Shown one piece after another: positions 19,440 through 30,638 of a stretch of 64,000 bases of DNA. The stretch lies in the NCBI GenBank assembly GCA_038380435.1, contig JAWZYU010000017.1:25915283-25979282 (forward strand), written 5' to 3'. The notes beneath the pieces were generated by a model, which did no database searches, was not told the DNA's origin, and saw nothing but the letters and a program-made list of their open reading frames with translations. How positions within the stretch are numbered: the stretch's first letter is position 1; every line of letters begins with the position of its first letter. The translations under genes and the position numbers were made by a program. The stretch comes from Ryuthela nishihirai. Lineage: Eukaryota; Arthropoda; Arachnida; Araneae; Heptathelidae.

Positions 19440-20890
19440 TACACTCTTGGAACAGATCATTAAGACCACTCCTGTCTCTATGAGAGGGTGCGTCCGACAG
19501 CACATAGCAGTGACGTTACCGATCGGCACGGAATATATAGAGAGAGCACGGGTAGGGCATGTCAGTGCAATGGGGAAAGGGAAAGCCTGGGGAAAGGGAA
19601 AGACTGCCGGAGTTTGCTTAAATGGGGAATAATTATAGGCGATGGAAGTCTCAAAAACCTCAGGCATTGTTGTCTGTTGGAGGGCCACCGGTGTGATGAT
19701 GTGGCGGGAATGGTCCAAAGAGGGCCACACATCGAGTCAACGTGCCCCAGAAAGGGGTTGGGTTGGGTTGTTTTACCTCTGAGCGGCACTTTTTTGCACA
19801 CCATGGGCTAAATGGCCAGGTCATATGGACCCCGTAGGCTCAGAGAAGGTTGGGGAAGGGGACCCACTGGAACAGCTGTTGGGAGACAGATGGTTGCCTC
19901 CCGTCAAGGCCATCCAGTGTGTTCTTTAACGTGCATAGGGTATGGCTCTCCCGCACACGGGGCCACGGCTTAACGTCCCATCCGACGGACGGTTTCCTTT
20001 CCAAGCCCATCGGTGTCCCTTACTGACCGTGGGTAGGGCAGAGAATTTTGCGGAGATAAATCTCAACGCTGACCCAGCTGGGACTCGAACCTGGGAACTA
20101 CAGATTACGAGCCTGGCGAGCTACCGACTGAGACACCCCCGCCCCGCCCCGCCCCATAAAGGGGAGACCATCACTTGTTGACAGTCGGGGTGAACGTCAT
20201 TGGCACATGGTCTCGGAAACAAACGGTTCACGATCTTTCAGTTAATTGCAGACTGCAACCAGGGTGCGCAGAGAAACGTTTCTGAGCACAGAATCCGGCG
20301 GATGTTCTTAAAGATGGAGCTATGGAGTCTGCGGCCTATTCATGTGTCCATGTTGACGGACCGTCAGCTCTGACTCCAGTGGGCACGGCAGCACTGTAAC
20401 TGGACATTGGACGACTGGTTCCAGCTTCACCATACCGATGGTCGGGTCTGTATTCGACACAGTTCGGGTGAACAGCTGCAACCAGTCTGCACGGTTGGAC
20501 AAGTCAGCGGTGGTGGTATCATAATATGGGGGACAGTTTGTTCTCGTGGACATCATTGGGTTCCTTTATCCCCATCGAACATATCCTGACCGCCAGATTT
20601 TACCAGGGCATAGTTTCGGAGAAAGTGGTGCCTTCCATGGTGACCCTGCATCAGGATGGCACTGGATTTTTTTAGCAAGATAACGCACCGTGTCACAAGG
20701 CTCTTATTGTGTAGGAATGGTTGGAGGATCATGTCCAAGCATTGCGTGTGCTCCCCTGGCTGTCAAATTCCCCCGATATGAATCCCATCGAACATCCGTG
20801 CGATGCAGTGGAACGCAGCATTCGTCAGTATACGCCAGTGCCTCGCTCCGTCGAACTCATGAGGATACCTTCCATGGTTTCATCAGAGTA
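19440..20890 (+). pseudogene. Tc1-like transposase pseudogene, split by a SINE
   Basis: The N-terminal part (about 19560-19750) reads like the DNA-binding end, with WREWSKEGHT. After the SINE-A at 19755-20155 the gene continues. The catalytic part shows GGGIIIWGTV, QDNAPCHKA with the second catalytic Asp (codon 20679-20681), and NSPDMNPIEH with the final Glu (codon 20790-20792). The Asp-to-Glu gap is 36 residues in one frame, against 34 in classical Tc1 elements. At least two stops and several frameshifts make it dead. Terminal repeats were not found. Confidence 0.82.
19755..20155 (-). mobile_element. SINE-A inserted in the Tc1-like pseudogene
   Basis: Full antisense copy with a (GCCCC)n expansion at the head edge. 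Flanks CCCCAGAAAGGGG and CCCCATAAAGGGG suggest a target duplication with one mismatch. It separates the DNA-binding and catalytic halves of the transposase. Confidence 0.9.
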
Positions 20891-20906
20891 TGTCCGGTAA
20901 GAATGG

Positions 20907-21531
20907 ATTGGGTTGTTTTACCTCTGAGCGGCACTTTTTTGCACACAATGGGCTAAATGGTAAGGTCTCCAAGGACCACGAAGCCACAGAGAAGGTTGGG
21001 GAAGGAGACCCACTGTAACACGTCCGTCGGATGGGACGTTTAAGCCGTGGGCCCATATTGGGGAGAGACATACCCTATGCATGTTAAAGAACACGCTGGA
21101 TGGCCTTGACGAGATGCTACCATCTGTCTCCCAACAGCTGTTCCAGTGGATCCCCTCCCCAAACCTTCTCTGAGCCTTTGGGGTCCATATGACCTGGCCA
21201 TTTAGCCCATGGTGTGCAAAAAAGTGCCGCTCAGAATAACCCAACCCACTGGAACAGCTGTTGGGAGACAGATGATAGCTTCCCGTCAAGGCCATCCAGC
21301 GTGTTCTTTAACGTGCGCAGGGTATGGCTATCCCGCACACGGAGTCACGGCTTAACGTCCCATCCGACGTACGGCGACCTATCCAAGCCCATCGGTGTCC
21401 CCTAGTGACCGTGGGCAGGGCGGGGAGTTTTGTGGAGATAAATCTCAACGCTGGTCCAGTTGGGACTCGAACCTGGGAACTACAGATTACGAGTCTGGCG
21501 CGCTAGCAACTGAGCCACCCCACCTCTCCCC
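20907..21531. mobile_element. SINE-A mosaic: antisense, sense, antisense pieces
   Basis: 20907-21014 is antisense tail half. 21015-21246 is a sense fragment from CGTCCGTCGGATGGGACG to the tail. 21247-21531 is antisense from CCACTGGAACAGCTG to the head. The switches are abrupt and occur inside the element, pointing to nested insertion or inversion. The third piece keeps GACTCGAACC. Confidence 0.85.
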
Positions 21532-21808
21532 GTAACAATGGTCTAGGATGGTTATTATGTATTCTTTCTAAGTGAATACTACTTTGGGTTGTAACTTGCA
21601 ACACTTCGAAAATGCCGTGAAAATTGCAGGGGTATAGGAGTGTCACAGAAGTTAAAGAAAATATCTAAGTGTGCCGCAAAATTTGGCGACCATGCTTAGA
21701 TATAGCATGAAAGTCAAGTTAAACTTGTATTAGAGTTTTATCGTAAGTCTCGATGGTAGTCACTCACTTTCACGATAATAAGAATAGTAGTGAAAGATCC
21801 ACGTAGGC

Positions 21809-22193
21809 TGGGGGCGGGGGTGGCTCAGTCGGTAGTACTTCCAGGCTCCTAATCTGTATAGTTCCCAGGTTCGAGTCCCAGCTGGGTCAGTGTTGGGATT
21901 TATCTCCGCAAAATTCCCCGCCCTGCCCACGGTCAGTAGGGGACACCGATGGGCTTGGAAAGGCCGCCGTCCGTCGGATGGGACGTTAAGCCGTGGCCCC
22001 GTGTGCGGGAGAGCCGTGCACGTTAAAGAACACGCAGGATGGCCTTGACGGGGGGCTACCATCTGTCTCCCAACAGCTGTTCCAGTGGGTCCCGTCCCCC
22101 AACCTTCTCTGAGCCTTCGGGGTCCATGTGACCTGGCCATTTAGCCCATGGTGTGCAAAAAAGTGCCGCTCAGAGGTAAAACAACCCAACCCA
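21809..22193 (+). mobile_element. SINE-A with perfect 12-bp target duplication
   Basis: ATCCACGTAGGC lies at 21797-21808 and 22194-22205. The A box is intact, but the D-arm to anticodon region is altered (GTAGTACTTCCAGGCTCCTA). The body lacks the ATACCCT segment before GTGCACG. Confidence 0.95.
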
Positions 22194-22205
22194 ATCCACG
22201 TAGGC

Positions 22206-22883
22206 CGACCCATAACTACGGTCTAACCTGAGGATCAACTTGAATTACTGCTATTTAATTACTGTGAGAAGATTAATTAATGCGAAACACGAACTTCACT
22301 GATGATGTGCTTCAATTGAAGCAGACTGCTCAATGTTCATCTCATCTCTACATGTTGACATCAAGATTGTTTTGACCTCTCTGTCACGAGATAAAATGCA
22401 ATATGTGATGAATGTTAGCTGGAGCAGAAACCTAATCTCTGATGATGCAACTGCAGTGGAAGGGCTGGTCATCACTGTCATGGCTGACAAAGCGTCACTG
22501 CTCATCCTCTCGAGTAAGCATTGGCTCCTGCAATGGACGCAGCAGAATGAAGAAGCCCCCCTCCCCAGTACCCACAATATCACGTGATGACGTCTGCAAC
22601 GGATTCACTCGAAACATCACGTGATTGGTTACGCAACTTTTATCTGTCTTTAGCCGATGACCTTTGGAAGGACTGTTTCCCTCCCCACCTATTTCCCTCA
22701 TCATTTGATTCATTTATTACCATTTATAGATGGGTCTTTCATCACTTAATTACTTTTGTATTCATTCCTATTATATTTATATTTTCTCATTATTTTTTTT
22801 CTCGCATTGCATTCATTATTATTGCTTTATATAATAATACTGCTATTAATTCTTAGCATTCTGCTTATAATATTTTGTATTAA
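22206..22883. other. Interval of unknown nature, moderate GC then AT-rich
   Basis: 22300-22700 has open frames of 70-95 codons on both strands (for example 22296-22583 reverse) with no recognisable family. Two CACGTGAT sites lie near 22582 and 22619. From 22700 on it is T-rich. I cannot exclude a fragment of an unknown element or an exon. Confidence 0.35.
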
Positions 22884-22897
22884 TATTAGTATTATTT

Positions 22898-23284
22898 GGG
22901 TTGGGTTGTTTTACCTCTGAGCGGCACTTTTTTTGCACACCATGGGCTAAATGGCCAGATCACATGGACCCCGAAGGCTCAGAGAAGGTTGGGGGAGGGG
23001 ACCCACTGCAACAGCTGTTAGCGGACAGATGGTAGCCTCCCGTCAAAGCCATCCAGCGTGTTCTTTAACGTGCACAGGGTATGGCTCTCCCGCACACGGG
23101 GCCACGGCTTAACTTCCCATCCGACGGACGGCAGCCTTTCCAAGCCCATCGGTGTCCCCTACTGACCGTGGGCAGGGCGGGGAATTTTGCGGAGATAAAT
23201 CTCAACGCTGACCCAGCTGGGACTCGAACCTGGGAACTACAGATTACGAGCCTGGCGCGCTACCGACTGAGCCACCCCCGTCCC
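22898..23284 (-). mobile_element. SINE-A with perfect 14-bp target duplication
   Basis: TATTAGTATTATTT lies at 22884-22897 and 23285-23298. Full length, head and tail intact, close to consensus. A good candidate for a recent insertion. Confidence 0.95.
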
Positions 23285-23298
23285 TATTAGTATTATTT

Positions 23299-23842
23299 AA
23301 TGTTACTATCATTATTTTTATATTTTATGATCATTACCATCATCATCATTTCTAGAACATTATTAGCGTTTTTACTATTACTTTTCTGTTATTATTTTCT
23401 ATTATAACTCTTGTTTCTTTCCGAAAAATGTAATAAATAATTGAAATAAATATAGCAAAAAATAGCAATTACGTATAAAATATATTTATTAATACCTTAT
23501 ATTGTAATAAAAATTTATAACTTATAATTTTGTGTTATAATAAATATAAAAGAAACAGAATTTATAAAGTAAAAATTGCGCATAAAACGCACACAGCAGA
23601 AAATAGCTATTATCTAATTTTTAGTATCGTTATGAATTACGTTAAGCCGCCTAAAAATGTTTATCACCTACTGAGAGATTTATTGAGTTCGTGCAATTGA
23701 AAACAAAAGAAGCATTAAATAGCACTTGACACTCACTGATGATAATTAACCTTTCTGCTATTCTCTTAAGTAACTTGCACTCTTTTAAGTAATGTCTGAC
23801 TCCAAATGATAGTGTTCTTCTACCCTGTTACCGAACAATTGG
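23299..23842. other. AT-rich interval
   Basis: Includes a short CATCATCATCAT run near 23339 and many ATAATAAAT stretches. No gene or known repeat is recognised. Confidence 0.5.
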
Positions 23843-25040
23843 TTTGTGGATTGTTTGGCCGTTTTACCTCGAAAGGCACTTTTTTTGCACCCAAATGACC
23901 AGGTCACAAGGACCCCGAGAGCTCAGAGAAAGTTTGGAGGTTGGGTTGGGTTGTTTTACCTCTGAGCGACACTTTTTTGCACACCATTGGCTAAATGGCC
24001 GGGTCACATGGACCCCGAAGGCTCAGAGAAGGTTGGGGGAGGGGACCCACTGGAAAAGCTGTTGGGAGACAGATGGGAGCCTCCCGTCAAGGCCATCCAG
24101 CGTGTTCTTTAACGTTGAGTTGTTTTACCTCTGAGCGGCACTTTTTTGCACACCATGGGCTAAATGGCCAGGTCACATGGACCCCGAAGGCTCAGAGTAG
24201 GTTGGGGGAGGGGACCCACTGGAACAGCTGTTGGGAGACAGATGGTAGCCTCCCGTCAAGGCCATCCAGCGTGTTCTTTAACGTTGGGTTGTTTTACCTC
24301 TGAGCGGCACTTTTTTGCACACCATGGGCTAAATGGCCAGGTCACATGGACCCCGAAGGCTCAGAGAATGTTGGGGGAGGGGACCCACTGGAACAGCTGT
24401 TGGGAGACAGATGGTAGCCTCCCGTCAAGGGCATCCAGCGTGTTCTTTAACGTTGGGTTGTTTTACCTCTGAGCGGCACTTTTATGCACACTATGGGCTA
24501 AATGGCCAGGTCAAATGGACCCCGAAGGCTCAGAGAAGGTTGGGGGAGTGGACCCACTGGAACAGCTGTTGGGAGACAGATGGTAGCCTCCCGTCAAGGC
24601 CATCCAGCGTGTTCTTTAACGTGCACGGCTCTCCCGCACACGGGGCCACGGCTTAACGTCCCATCCGACGGACGGCGGCCTTTCCAAGCCCATCGGTGTC
24701 CCCTACTGACCGTGGGCAGGGCGGGGAATTTAGCGGAGATAAATCTCAACGCTGAGCCAGCTGGGACTCGAACCTGGGAACTACAGATTACGAGCCTGGC
24801 GCGCTACCGACAAAAGTTTGGAGGAGGGGACCCACTGGAACAGCTGTTGGGAGACAGATGGTAGCCTCCCGTCAAGGCCATCCAGCATGGTCTTTAACGT
24901 GGACAGGGTTTTGCTCTCCAGAAAACGGTCCTCGGCTTTACTCTTCATCCGATGGACGGTAACCTTTCCAAGCCTATTGGTGTCCCCTTTCTCACAGGAG
25001 GGTAGGAGGAAGTTTCTCGGAGATAAATCTCAACGCTGGA
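23843..25040 (-). mobile_element. Old SINE-A interrupted by a multimeric SINE-A
   Basis: The tail side at 23843-23940 (GTTTTACCTCGAAAGGCAC to AAAGTTTGGAGG) continues at 24813-25040 (AAAGTTTGGAGGAGGGGACC to GAGATAAATCTCAACGCTGG). The break duplicates AAAGTTTGGAGG, the insertion signature of the younger element inside. The tRNA head of the old copy is missing. Confidence 0.9.
23941..24812 (-). mobile_element. Tetrameric SINE-A inserted as one unit
   Basis: On the reverse strand one full copy is followed by three more copies of the last ~169 bp. Junctions at about 24452, 24283 and 24114 read (in the + strand) TTTAACGTTGGGTTG or TTTAACGTTGAGTTG. A single 12-bp target duplication, AAAGTTTGGAGG (23929-23940 and 24813-24824), brackets the whole array. 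The head is shortened by about 20 bp. Confidence 0.95.
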
Positions 25041-26045
25041 GCTTTGTGAATGCATGGTAATATATCATGTATTGATGTCACACTCAAAAGAAGGAGTAAT
25101 GTCTTTTTATTTATTAACTTAACTGCCGTTTCCACGGAGATAAATCTTTGAATGTTAAAGGAAAAAAAAACATCCATATTCTCTCATGCAGGCCCGGATT
25201 TAGAAAAAAAAAAAAATAACGAAGAGTGAGGGGTGGGGTGGGGGGCAAGTTCCTGTATCAACATTTACCCTTTATTTTAGTGATCTTTGCCAAGTGTCTT
25301 TAAAAATATTGGTAATGCATAACGGTTTAACATATTTTATCCTCCGTTCTAGCTACTACTACCATTCTCAGGGAGAAGGCATGAACCCCTTGCCCCTCCC
25401 CCCCAAATTCATCTCTGCCCTCACTCATAATAATCTTCTGAAGGAGGACACAAAAACAATGGAAAGATTCGGACAGAATTCATTTATATCTCAAAACTTA
25501 AAAAAAAAAGAGATTTGATGGCTTTACGTAAATTTAAACGGGAAATTAATATATTAAATTATTAATTTGAATCGAATGGAAACGCAAAAAAGAAAACCAG
25601 AGAATTTTCAGTTTTTATTAAATCGAATACAAGGAAGCACTACCGCAAATGTCATCTGCTATTTCATTGATTTCTCCCCTTTTGATCTCTTAGCTATTTA
25701 TGAAAAGGCGTTACGATCTGAACGAGCACAGCTTAGTACAGAGAAGATGTCATCTCTTGTCCCATTTACCGCATTAAAGATACTGGAAGGAGAATACGTT
25801 TGAAACTTTAATGGAGAAATAAATTTTGCAGGGTTTAAATCCCACAAATGAATTCTGGTGGAGAACGACTTTAGATCGAGATGCTATGAAGACAACTTAG
25901 AGGAGAGTATGGCATCATATATCAGATTAATGGATTAAATGGAGTATTAAAAGTGACTGTTAAAGTCATCCCTGATAATTTGTGTTCATCTTCTCATCCA
26001 GAGAGGCAATCCAGTGATGCTTTATGTTGAGATACTGGAATCGGA
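25041..26045. other. AT-rich interval without recognised genes
   Basis: Open frames of 60-78 codons (for example 25567-25803 forward) have no recognisable family. A G-rich patch (GGGGTGGGGTGGGGGGC) at about 25230 and a C-rich patch near 25395 were noted. Weak similarity of 25420-25460 to 55395-55425 may mark an old dispersed repeat. Confidence 0.4.
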
Positions 26046-26111
26046 GTTGGGTTGTTTCACCTCTGAGCGGCCCTTTTCTGCACACAATGGGCTAAATGGC
26101 CACGCCACAAG
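26046..26111 (-). mobile_element. SINE-A tail fragment
   Basis: About 66 bp of antisense tail, GTTGGGTTGTTTCACCTC to GGCCACGCCACAAG, directly followed by another SINE-A. The shared GTTTCACC variant links the two, suggesting a tandem partial duplication. Confidence 0.8.
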
Positions 26112-26470
26112 GTTGGGTTGTTTCACCTCTGAGGGCACTTTTTGCACACCATGGGCTAAATGGCCAGGTCACATGGACCCCGAAGGCTGAGAGAAAGTTG
26201 GGGGAGGGGACCCACTGGAATAGCTGTTGGGAGACAGATGGTAGCCTCCCGTCAAGGCCATCCAGCGTGTTCTTTAACGTGCACAGAGTATGGCTCTCCC
26301 GCACAGGGGGCCACGGCTTAACGTCCCATCCGACGGACGGCGGCCTTTCCAAGTCCATTGGTGTCCCCTACTGACAGAGAGCAAGGTGTGGGAGAGTTTG
26401 GCTGAGATAAATCTCAGCGGTGACCCAGCTCGCACTCGAATCTGTGAGTTGCAGATTATGAGCCTTGGGG
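26112..26470 (-). mobile_element. SINE-A copy with degraded head
   Basis: Antisense copy from GTTGGGTTGTTTCACC to GCAGATTATGAGCC. The B box is changed (CACTCGAATCTG) and the outer head is replaced by a G run at 26467. Positions 26471-26718 hold nothing recognisable. Confidence 0.88.
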
Positions 26471-26718
26471 GGGGGGGGAGATTATTTTACTATCGACCCC
26501 TGAACAACGCGCTAATTAATTAATCAAAATATTTTTTTACTAAGCAAAATAAATGCAGCACTAAGATGCAAATGGTTTTTCGTTGGGAAGTGAATCGTAT
26601 TTCTTAAGTAAATGAATTGACAGTAATTATTTTAGTACAATTTCAGTAATACAGGATGTTTTTCAGTCGCAGAAAGAAAGGAAATTTTCTGACAACTCCT
26701 GTAGATACTGGACAGAAA

Positions 26719-27420
26719 TTTGGGTTTGTTTTACCTCTAAGCGACACTTTTTTGCACACCATGGGCTAAATGACCAGGTCACATGGACCCCGAAGGATCA
26801 GAGAAAGTTGGGGGAGGGGACCCACTGGAACAGCTGTTGAGAGACAGATGGTAGCCTACCGTCAAGGCCATCCAGCGTGTTCTTTAACGTGCACAGGGTA
26901 TGGCTCTCCCGCACACGGGGCCACGACTTAACGTCCCATCCGACGGACGGCGGCCTTTCCAAGCCCATCGGTGTCCCCTACTGACCGTGGGCAGGGCGGG
27001 GAATTTTGCGGAGATAAATCTCAACGTTGTTTTGGGTTGGGTTGTTTTACCTCTGAGCGGCACTTTTTTGCACACCATGGGCTAAATGGCCAGGTCACAT
27101 GGACCCCGAAGGATCAGAGAATGTTGGGGGAGGGGACCCACTGGAACAGCTGTTGGGAGACAGATGGTAGCCTACCGTCAAGACCATATAGCGTGTTCTT
27201 TAACGTGCACAGGGTATGGCTCTCACGCACACGGGTCACGGATTAACCCCAAATCCGACGGACGGCGGTCTTTCCAAATCCATCGGTGTCCCCTACTGAC
27301 CGTGGGCAGCGCGGGGAATTTTGCGGAGATCAAATCTCAACTCTGACCCAACTGGGATTCGAACCTGGAAACTACAGATTACGAGCCTGTCGCGCTACCG
27401 ATTGAGCCACCTCCCGCCCC
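26719..27420 (-). mobile_element. Dimeric SINE-A inserted as one unit
   Basis: On the reverse strand a full copy (27420-27034) runs into a second copy lacking the tRNA head (27030-26721), joined at CAACGTTGAGATTTATC. One perfect target duplication, ACTGGACAGAAA (26707-26718 and 27421-27432), brackets both, so the dimer moved as a single RNA or was joined during one insertion event. Confidence 0.93.
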
Positions 27421-27704
27421 ACTGGACAGAAAAATGAAAACAGGTCCATGTCATCTCAGTAGAAAATTACATTCAGAGCTCAATAAATTCTTCAATATGA
27501 TTCTAAATGAAAAATGTGCTTCTAAATATAAATTTAAGATCTCAATAAAATCTATCTAAATCTCGATTTTCAAAGATATAATCTCAACATTCAAAGAATT
27601 ATGAATGATAGACTATTTATCAGCCTAAAAAAAAGGCCCCAAAATTTAATTAAAGCATTAAAACAGGTTAAGAGATCAGAGATCGTATGTTGACTTTAGC
27701 AGAG

Positions 27705-27923
27705 TACAGTCGCTCAAAAAAGTATCCGAACACTATGGTTGATTAAAGAATTCAGAAAAAATATCTGGACACGATTATTTTACAAATTAGTTATCTGGCA
27801 ACCTTCGTGTCACGTGAGACGAAGGTTGCCAGATCACTTATTTCTAAAAAGAATCGTTGCCAGATATTTTTTCTGAATTCTGTAATCAACCGTAGCGTTG
27901 GGATACTTTTTTGAGCGATTGTA
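27705..27923. mobile_element. Fold-back MITE, Tc1/mariner-type ends
   Basis: A near-perfect 219-bp palindrome. It starts TACAGTCGCTCAAAAAAG and ends TTTTTTGAGCGATTGTA, with the centre GTGTCACGTGAGACG. It carries no coding sequence and TA at each end, as expected for Tc1/mariner-mobilised elements. Other copies lie at 32.7, 40.2, 41.4, 49.6 and 61.9 kb. Confidence 0.92.
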
Positions 27924-27979
27924 CCTGGTTCATTACACCCGGTACTGATCCCTTAAAGGGTTTTAATATTTAAATTAAA

Positions 27980-28144
27980 TGTTGGGGGAGGGGATCCACT
28001 GGAACAGATGTTGGGAGACAGATGGTAGTTCCCGTTAAGGCCATCCAGCGTGTTCTTTAACGTGCACAGTGTATGGCTCTCCCGCACACAGGGCACAGCT
28101 TAACGTCCCATACGACGGACGCCGGCTTTTCCAAACACATCGGT
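27980..28144 (-). mobile_element. SINE-A internal fragment
   Basis: Antisense piece from GTTGGGGGAGGGGATCCACT to CCAAACACATCGGT, lacking both ends. Confidence 0.85.
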
Positions 28145-28567
28145 ACGTTAGCCTGATAAATAGTCCAGCGTTCATAGCTTTGAATGCTGAACAAATATTG
28201 TTTAAAATCGAGATTTAGATAGATTTGATTGAAATCATTATCTTTGGACATATTTTTCATTAAAAATCATACTGAAGAAATTATTGAGCTCTCAATGTGA
28301 TTTTTAATGTAGATAACATGGAATGTTTCTATTTTTATGTCCAGCACCTGTAGTTTCCATTTGAATATACTTTCAAAGCATCCTACATTCACAGATTTTG
28401 GACAAGCCCTGATGCTCACACTTACAATATGAAGTCATATTGATCTTGTAGCATGCGAACTTGAATGAACAGCACAGAATAATTGTGCTAACATTATGGC
28501 ACATAGAGTACCATAGCCATTTTCAATAAGGTGATGTGTATTAAATGTCGGTGCACACTTTTTGTTG

Positions 28568-28831
28568 TAGGGGACACCGATGGGCTTGGAAAGCCGCCGT
28601 CCGTCGGATGGGACGTTAAGCCGTGGCCCCGTGTGCGGGAGAGTCATACCCTGTGCACGTTAAACAACACGCTAGATGGCCTTGACGGGAGGCTACCATC
28701 TGTCTCCCAACAGCTGTTCCAGTGGGTCCCCTCCCCCAACCTTCTCTGAGCCTTCTGGGTCCATGTGACCTGGCCATTTAGCCCATGGTGTGCAAAAAAG
28801 TGCCGCTCAGAGGTAAAACAACCCAACCCAA
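28568..28831 (+). mobile_element. 5'-truncated SINE-A
   Basis: Starts at AGGGGACACCGATGGG without the head and ends AACAACCCAACCC. The flanks ACACTTTTTGTTGT and ACACTTCGTGTTGT match at 12 of 14 positions, a likely target duplication. Confidence 0.9.
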
Positions 28832-28845
28832 CACTTCGTGTTGTC

Positions 28846-28999
28846 ACATGGCTGACTGGAATATTGAATATTTTTTATGATGAAGGTGTTGATCCTAAGG
28901 ATTTTACTAGAGCTATTATTGTCCCAATTTTTAAAAAAGGTGATCGCAGTTCTTGTGAATTATAAGGGAATTAGTTTACTTTCTGTTCCAGGTAAAAAT
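28846..28999 (+). pseudogene. LINE reverse transcriptase fragment
   Basis: Translation gives FYDEGVDPKDFTRAIIVPIF then KKGDRSSC. A frameshift follows, then NYKGISLLSVPGK. This is the well-known A.IVPI.KKGD...C.NYRGISLLS block of non-LTR reverse transcriptases. Only about 50 residues remain, directly after a SINE-A. Probably a scrap of a different LINE family from the one at 12.5-15.4 kb. Confidence 0.8.
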
Positions 29000-29093
29000 A
29001 AAGTGTCCTAAAATTATTATAGAGTATATATCTACAGTTTGTTTCGAACCCGTTAAAGTTATTTGAAATCTCCATGGAGAAATAGGGGCGGGG

Positions 29094-29632
29094 GTAGCTC
29101 AGTCGGTAGCGCGTCAGGCTCGTAATTTGTAGTTCCCAGGTTCGAGTCCCAGCTGGGTCAGCGTTGAGATTTATCTCCGCAAAATTCCCCGCCCTACCCA
29201 CGGTCAGTAGGAGACACCGATGGGCTTGGAAAGGCCGCCGTCCGTCGGATGGGACGTTAAGCCTTGGCCCCGTGTGTGGGAGAGCCATACACTGTGCACG
29301 TTAAAGAACACGCTGGATGTCCTTAACGGGAGGCTACCATCTCCCAACAGCTGTTCCAGTGGGTCCCCTACCCCAACCTTCTCTGAGCCTTCGTGGTCCA
29401 TGTGACCTGGCCATTTAGCTCATGGTGTGCAAAAAAGTGCTGCTCAGAGGTAAAACAACCCAACGTTGAAGAACACGCTGGATGGCCTTGACGGGAGGCT
29501 ACCATCTGTCTCCAACAACTGTTCCAGTGGGTCCCCTCCCCCAACCTTCTCTGAGCCTTCGGGGTCCATGTGACCTGGTCATTTAGCCCATGGTGTGCAA
29601 AAAAGTGCCGCTCAGAGGTAAAAGAACCCAAC
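29094..29632 (+). mobile_element. Dimeric SINE-A (full plus 3' unit)
   Basis: A full copy is followed after CAACCCAACGTTGAAGAAC (about 29464) by a second 3' unit, the same join as at 17.86 kb. CCATGGAGAAAT (29082-29093) and CCATGAAGAAAT (29633-29644) bracket the whole as one target duplication with one mismatch. Confidence 0.92.
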
Positions 29633-29779
29633 CCATGAAGAAATTTAGGAGATTAGCTAGGGCTATTGAAGGTGGGTGGGGATATAAAGAGGAAAGGAAG
29701 TCAAAGGTCCATGGCCTCATATCCCTTCCTCCTTATCATCTAGATTTGTCTCTAGGTCTGAGTTAGACTCTGAACTATG

Positions 29780-30122
29780 TCAGCGTTGAGATTTCTTCCC
29801 TGAAAACTTCCATCCATGCCACTGATGGGCTTAAAAAGGCCGCCATCTCTCCAGTACAAGTTTGCCTCGAGGAGATATATGACTTCTGATTGTAAGTCAA
29901 ATGGGACGTTAAGTCGTGGCCCCGTGTGCGGGTGAGTCGTACTCTGTGCGTGTTAAAGAACACACTGAATGGCCTTGACGAGAGGTTGCCAGATGTCTCT
30001 TAATAGCTGTTTATCTGGTCCCCTACCCGTAACCTTCTCTGAGCCTTGAGGTCCTTGTGATCTTCCCATTTAGCCCATTGTATGCAAAAAAAAGTGCTGT
30101 TCATAAGTGAAACCGTCCAACC
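29780..30122 (+). mobile_element. SINE-A copy, diverged, with a 50-bp insert
   Basis: Sense copy from GTCAGCGTTGAGATTTCTTC to GTGAAACCGTCCAACC. Around 29848-29897 the body contains TCTCCAGTACAAGTTTGCCTCGAG and more. That insert resembles 31569-31600, so a small dispersed repeat has inserted or been captured. Confidence 0.8.
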
Positions 30123-30257
30123 ATAGTTCTGATTATGCCGGTTGGAAATTTCGACTTTTCCTTAAAATCAGTTTTAAGTAACAATCCCTTGATGCTTATA
30201 TAGTTACATGCTGATATGTTTCGGCGAAGATGGCCAGCGCAGGGAGGGGGGTTGCAT

Positions 30258-30638
30258 TGGGTTGTTTTACCTCTGAGCGACGATTTTTTGCACACCATGG
30301 GCTAAATGGCCAGGTCACATGGACCTCGAAGTCTCAGAGAAGGTTGGGGGAGGGGACCCACTGAAACAGCTGTTGGGAGACAGATGGTAGCCTCCCGTCT
30401 AGGCCATCCAGCTTGTTCTTTAACGTGCACAGGGTATGGCTCTTCCGCACACGGGGCCACGGCTTAACGTCCCATCCGACGGACGGCGGCCTTTCCAAGC
30501 CCAGCGGTGTCCCCTACTGACCGTAGGCAGGGCGGGGAATTTTGCGGAGATAAATCTCAACGCTGACCCAGCTGGGACTCGAACTTGGGAACTACAGATT
30601 ACCAGCCTGGCGCACTACCGACTGAGCCACCCCCGCTC
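30258..30638 (-). mobile_element. SINE-A copy
   Basis: Full antisense copy. The head edge CCCCGCTCC abuts a sense-strand head fragment of another copy, giving two heads facing outward from one point. Confidence 0.92.

Larger units (their letters stand above)
27443..28321. repeat. Inverted pair of an unclassified dispersed repeat
   Basis: 27443-27628 and 28145-28321 are diverged reverse complements, sharing CTATCTAAATCTCGATTTT, GAGCTCAATAAATTCTTCA and CTATTTATCAG. The ~520 bp between holds a MITE and a SINE-A fragment. Related sequence is seen near 5.55 and 46.0 kb. It could be a fold-back element; no termini were identified. Confidence 0.6.
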
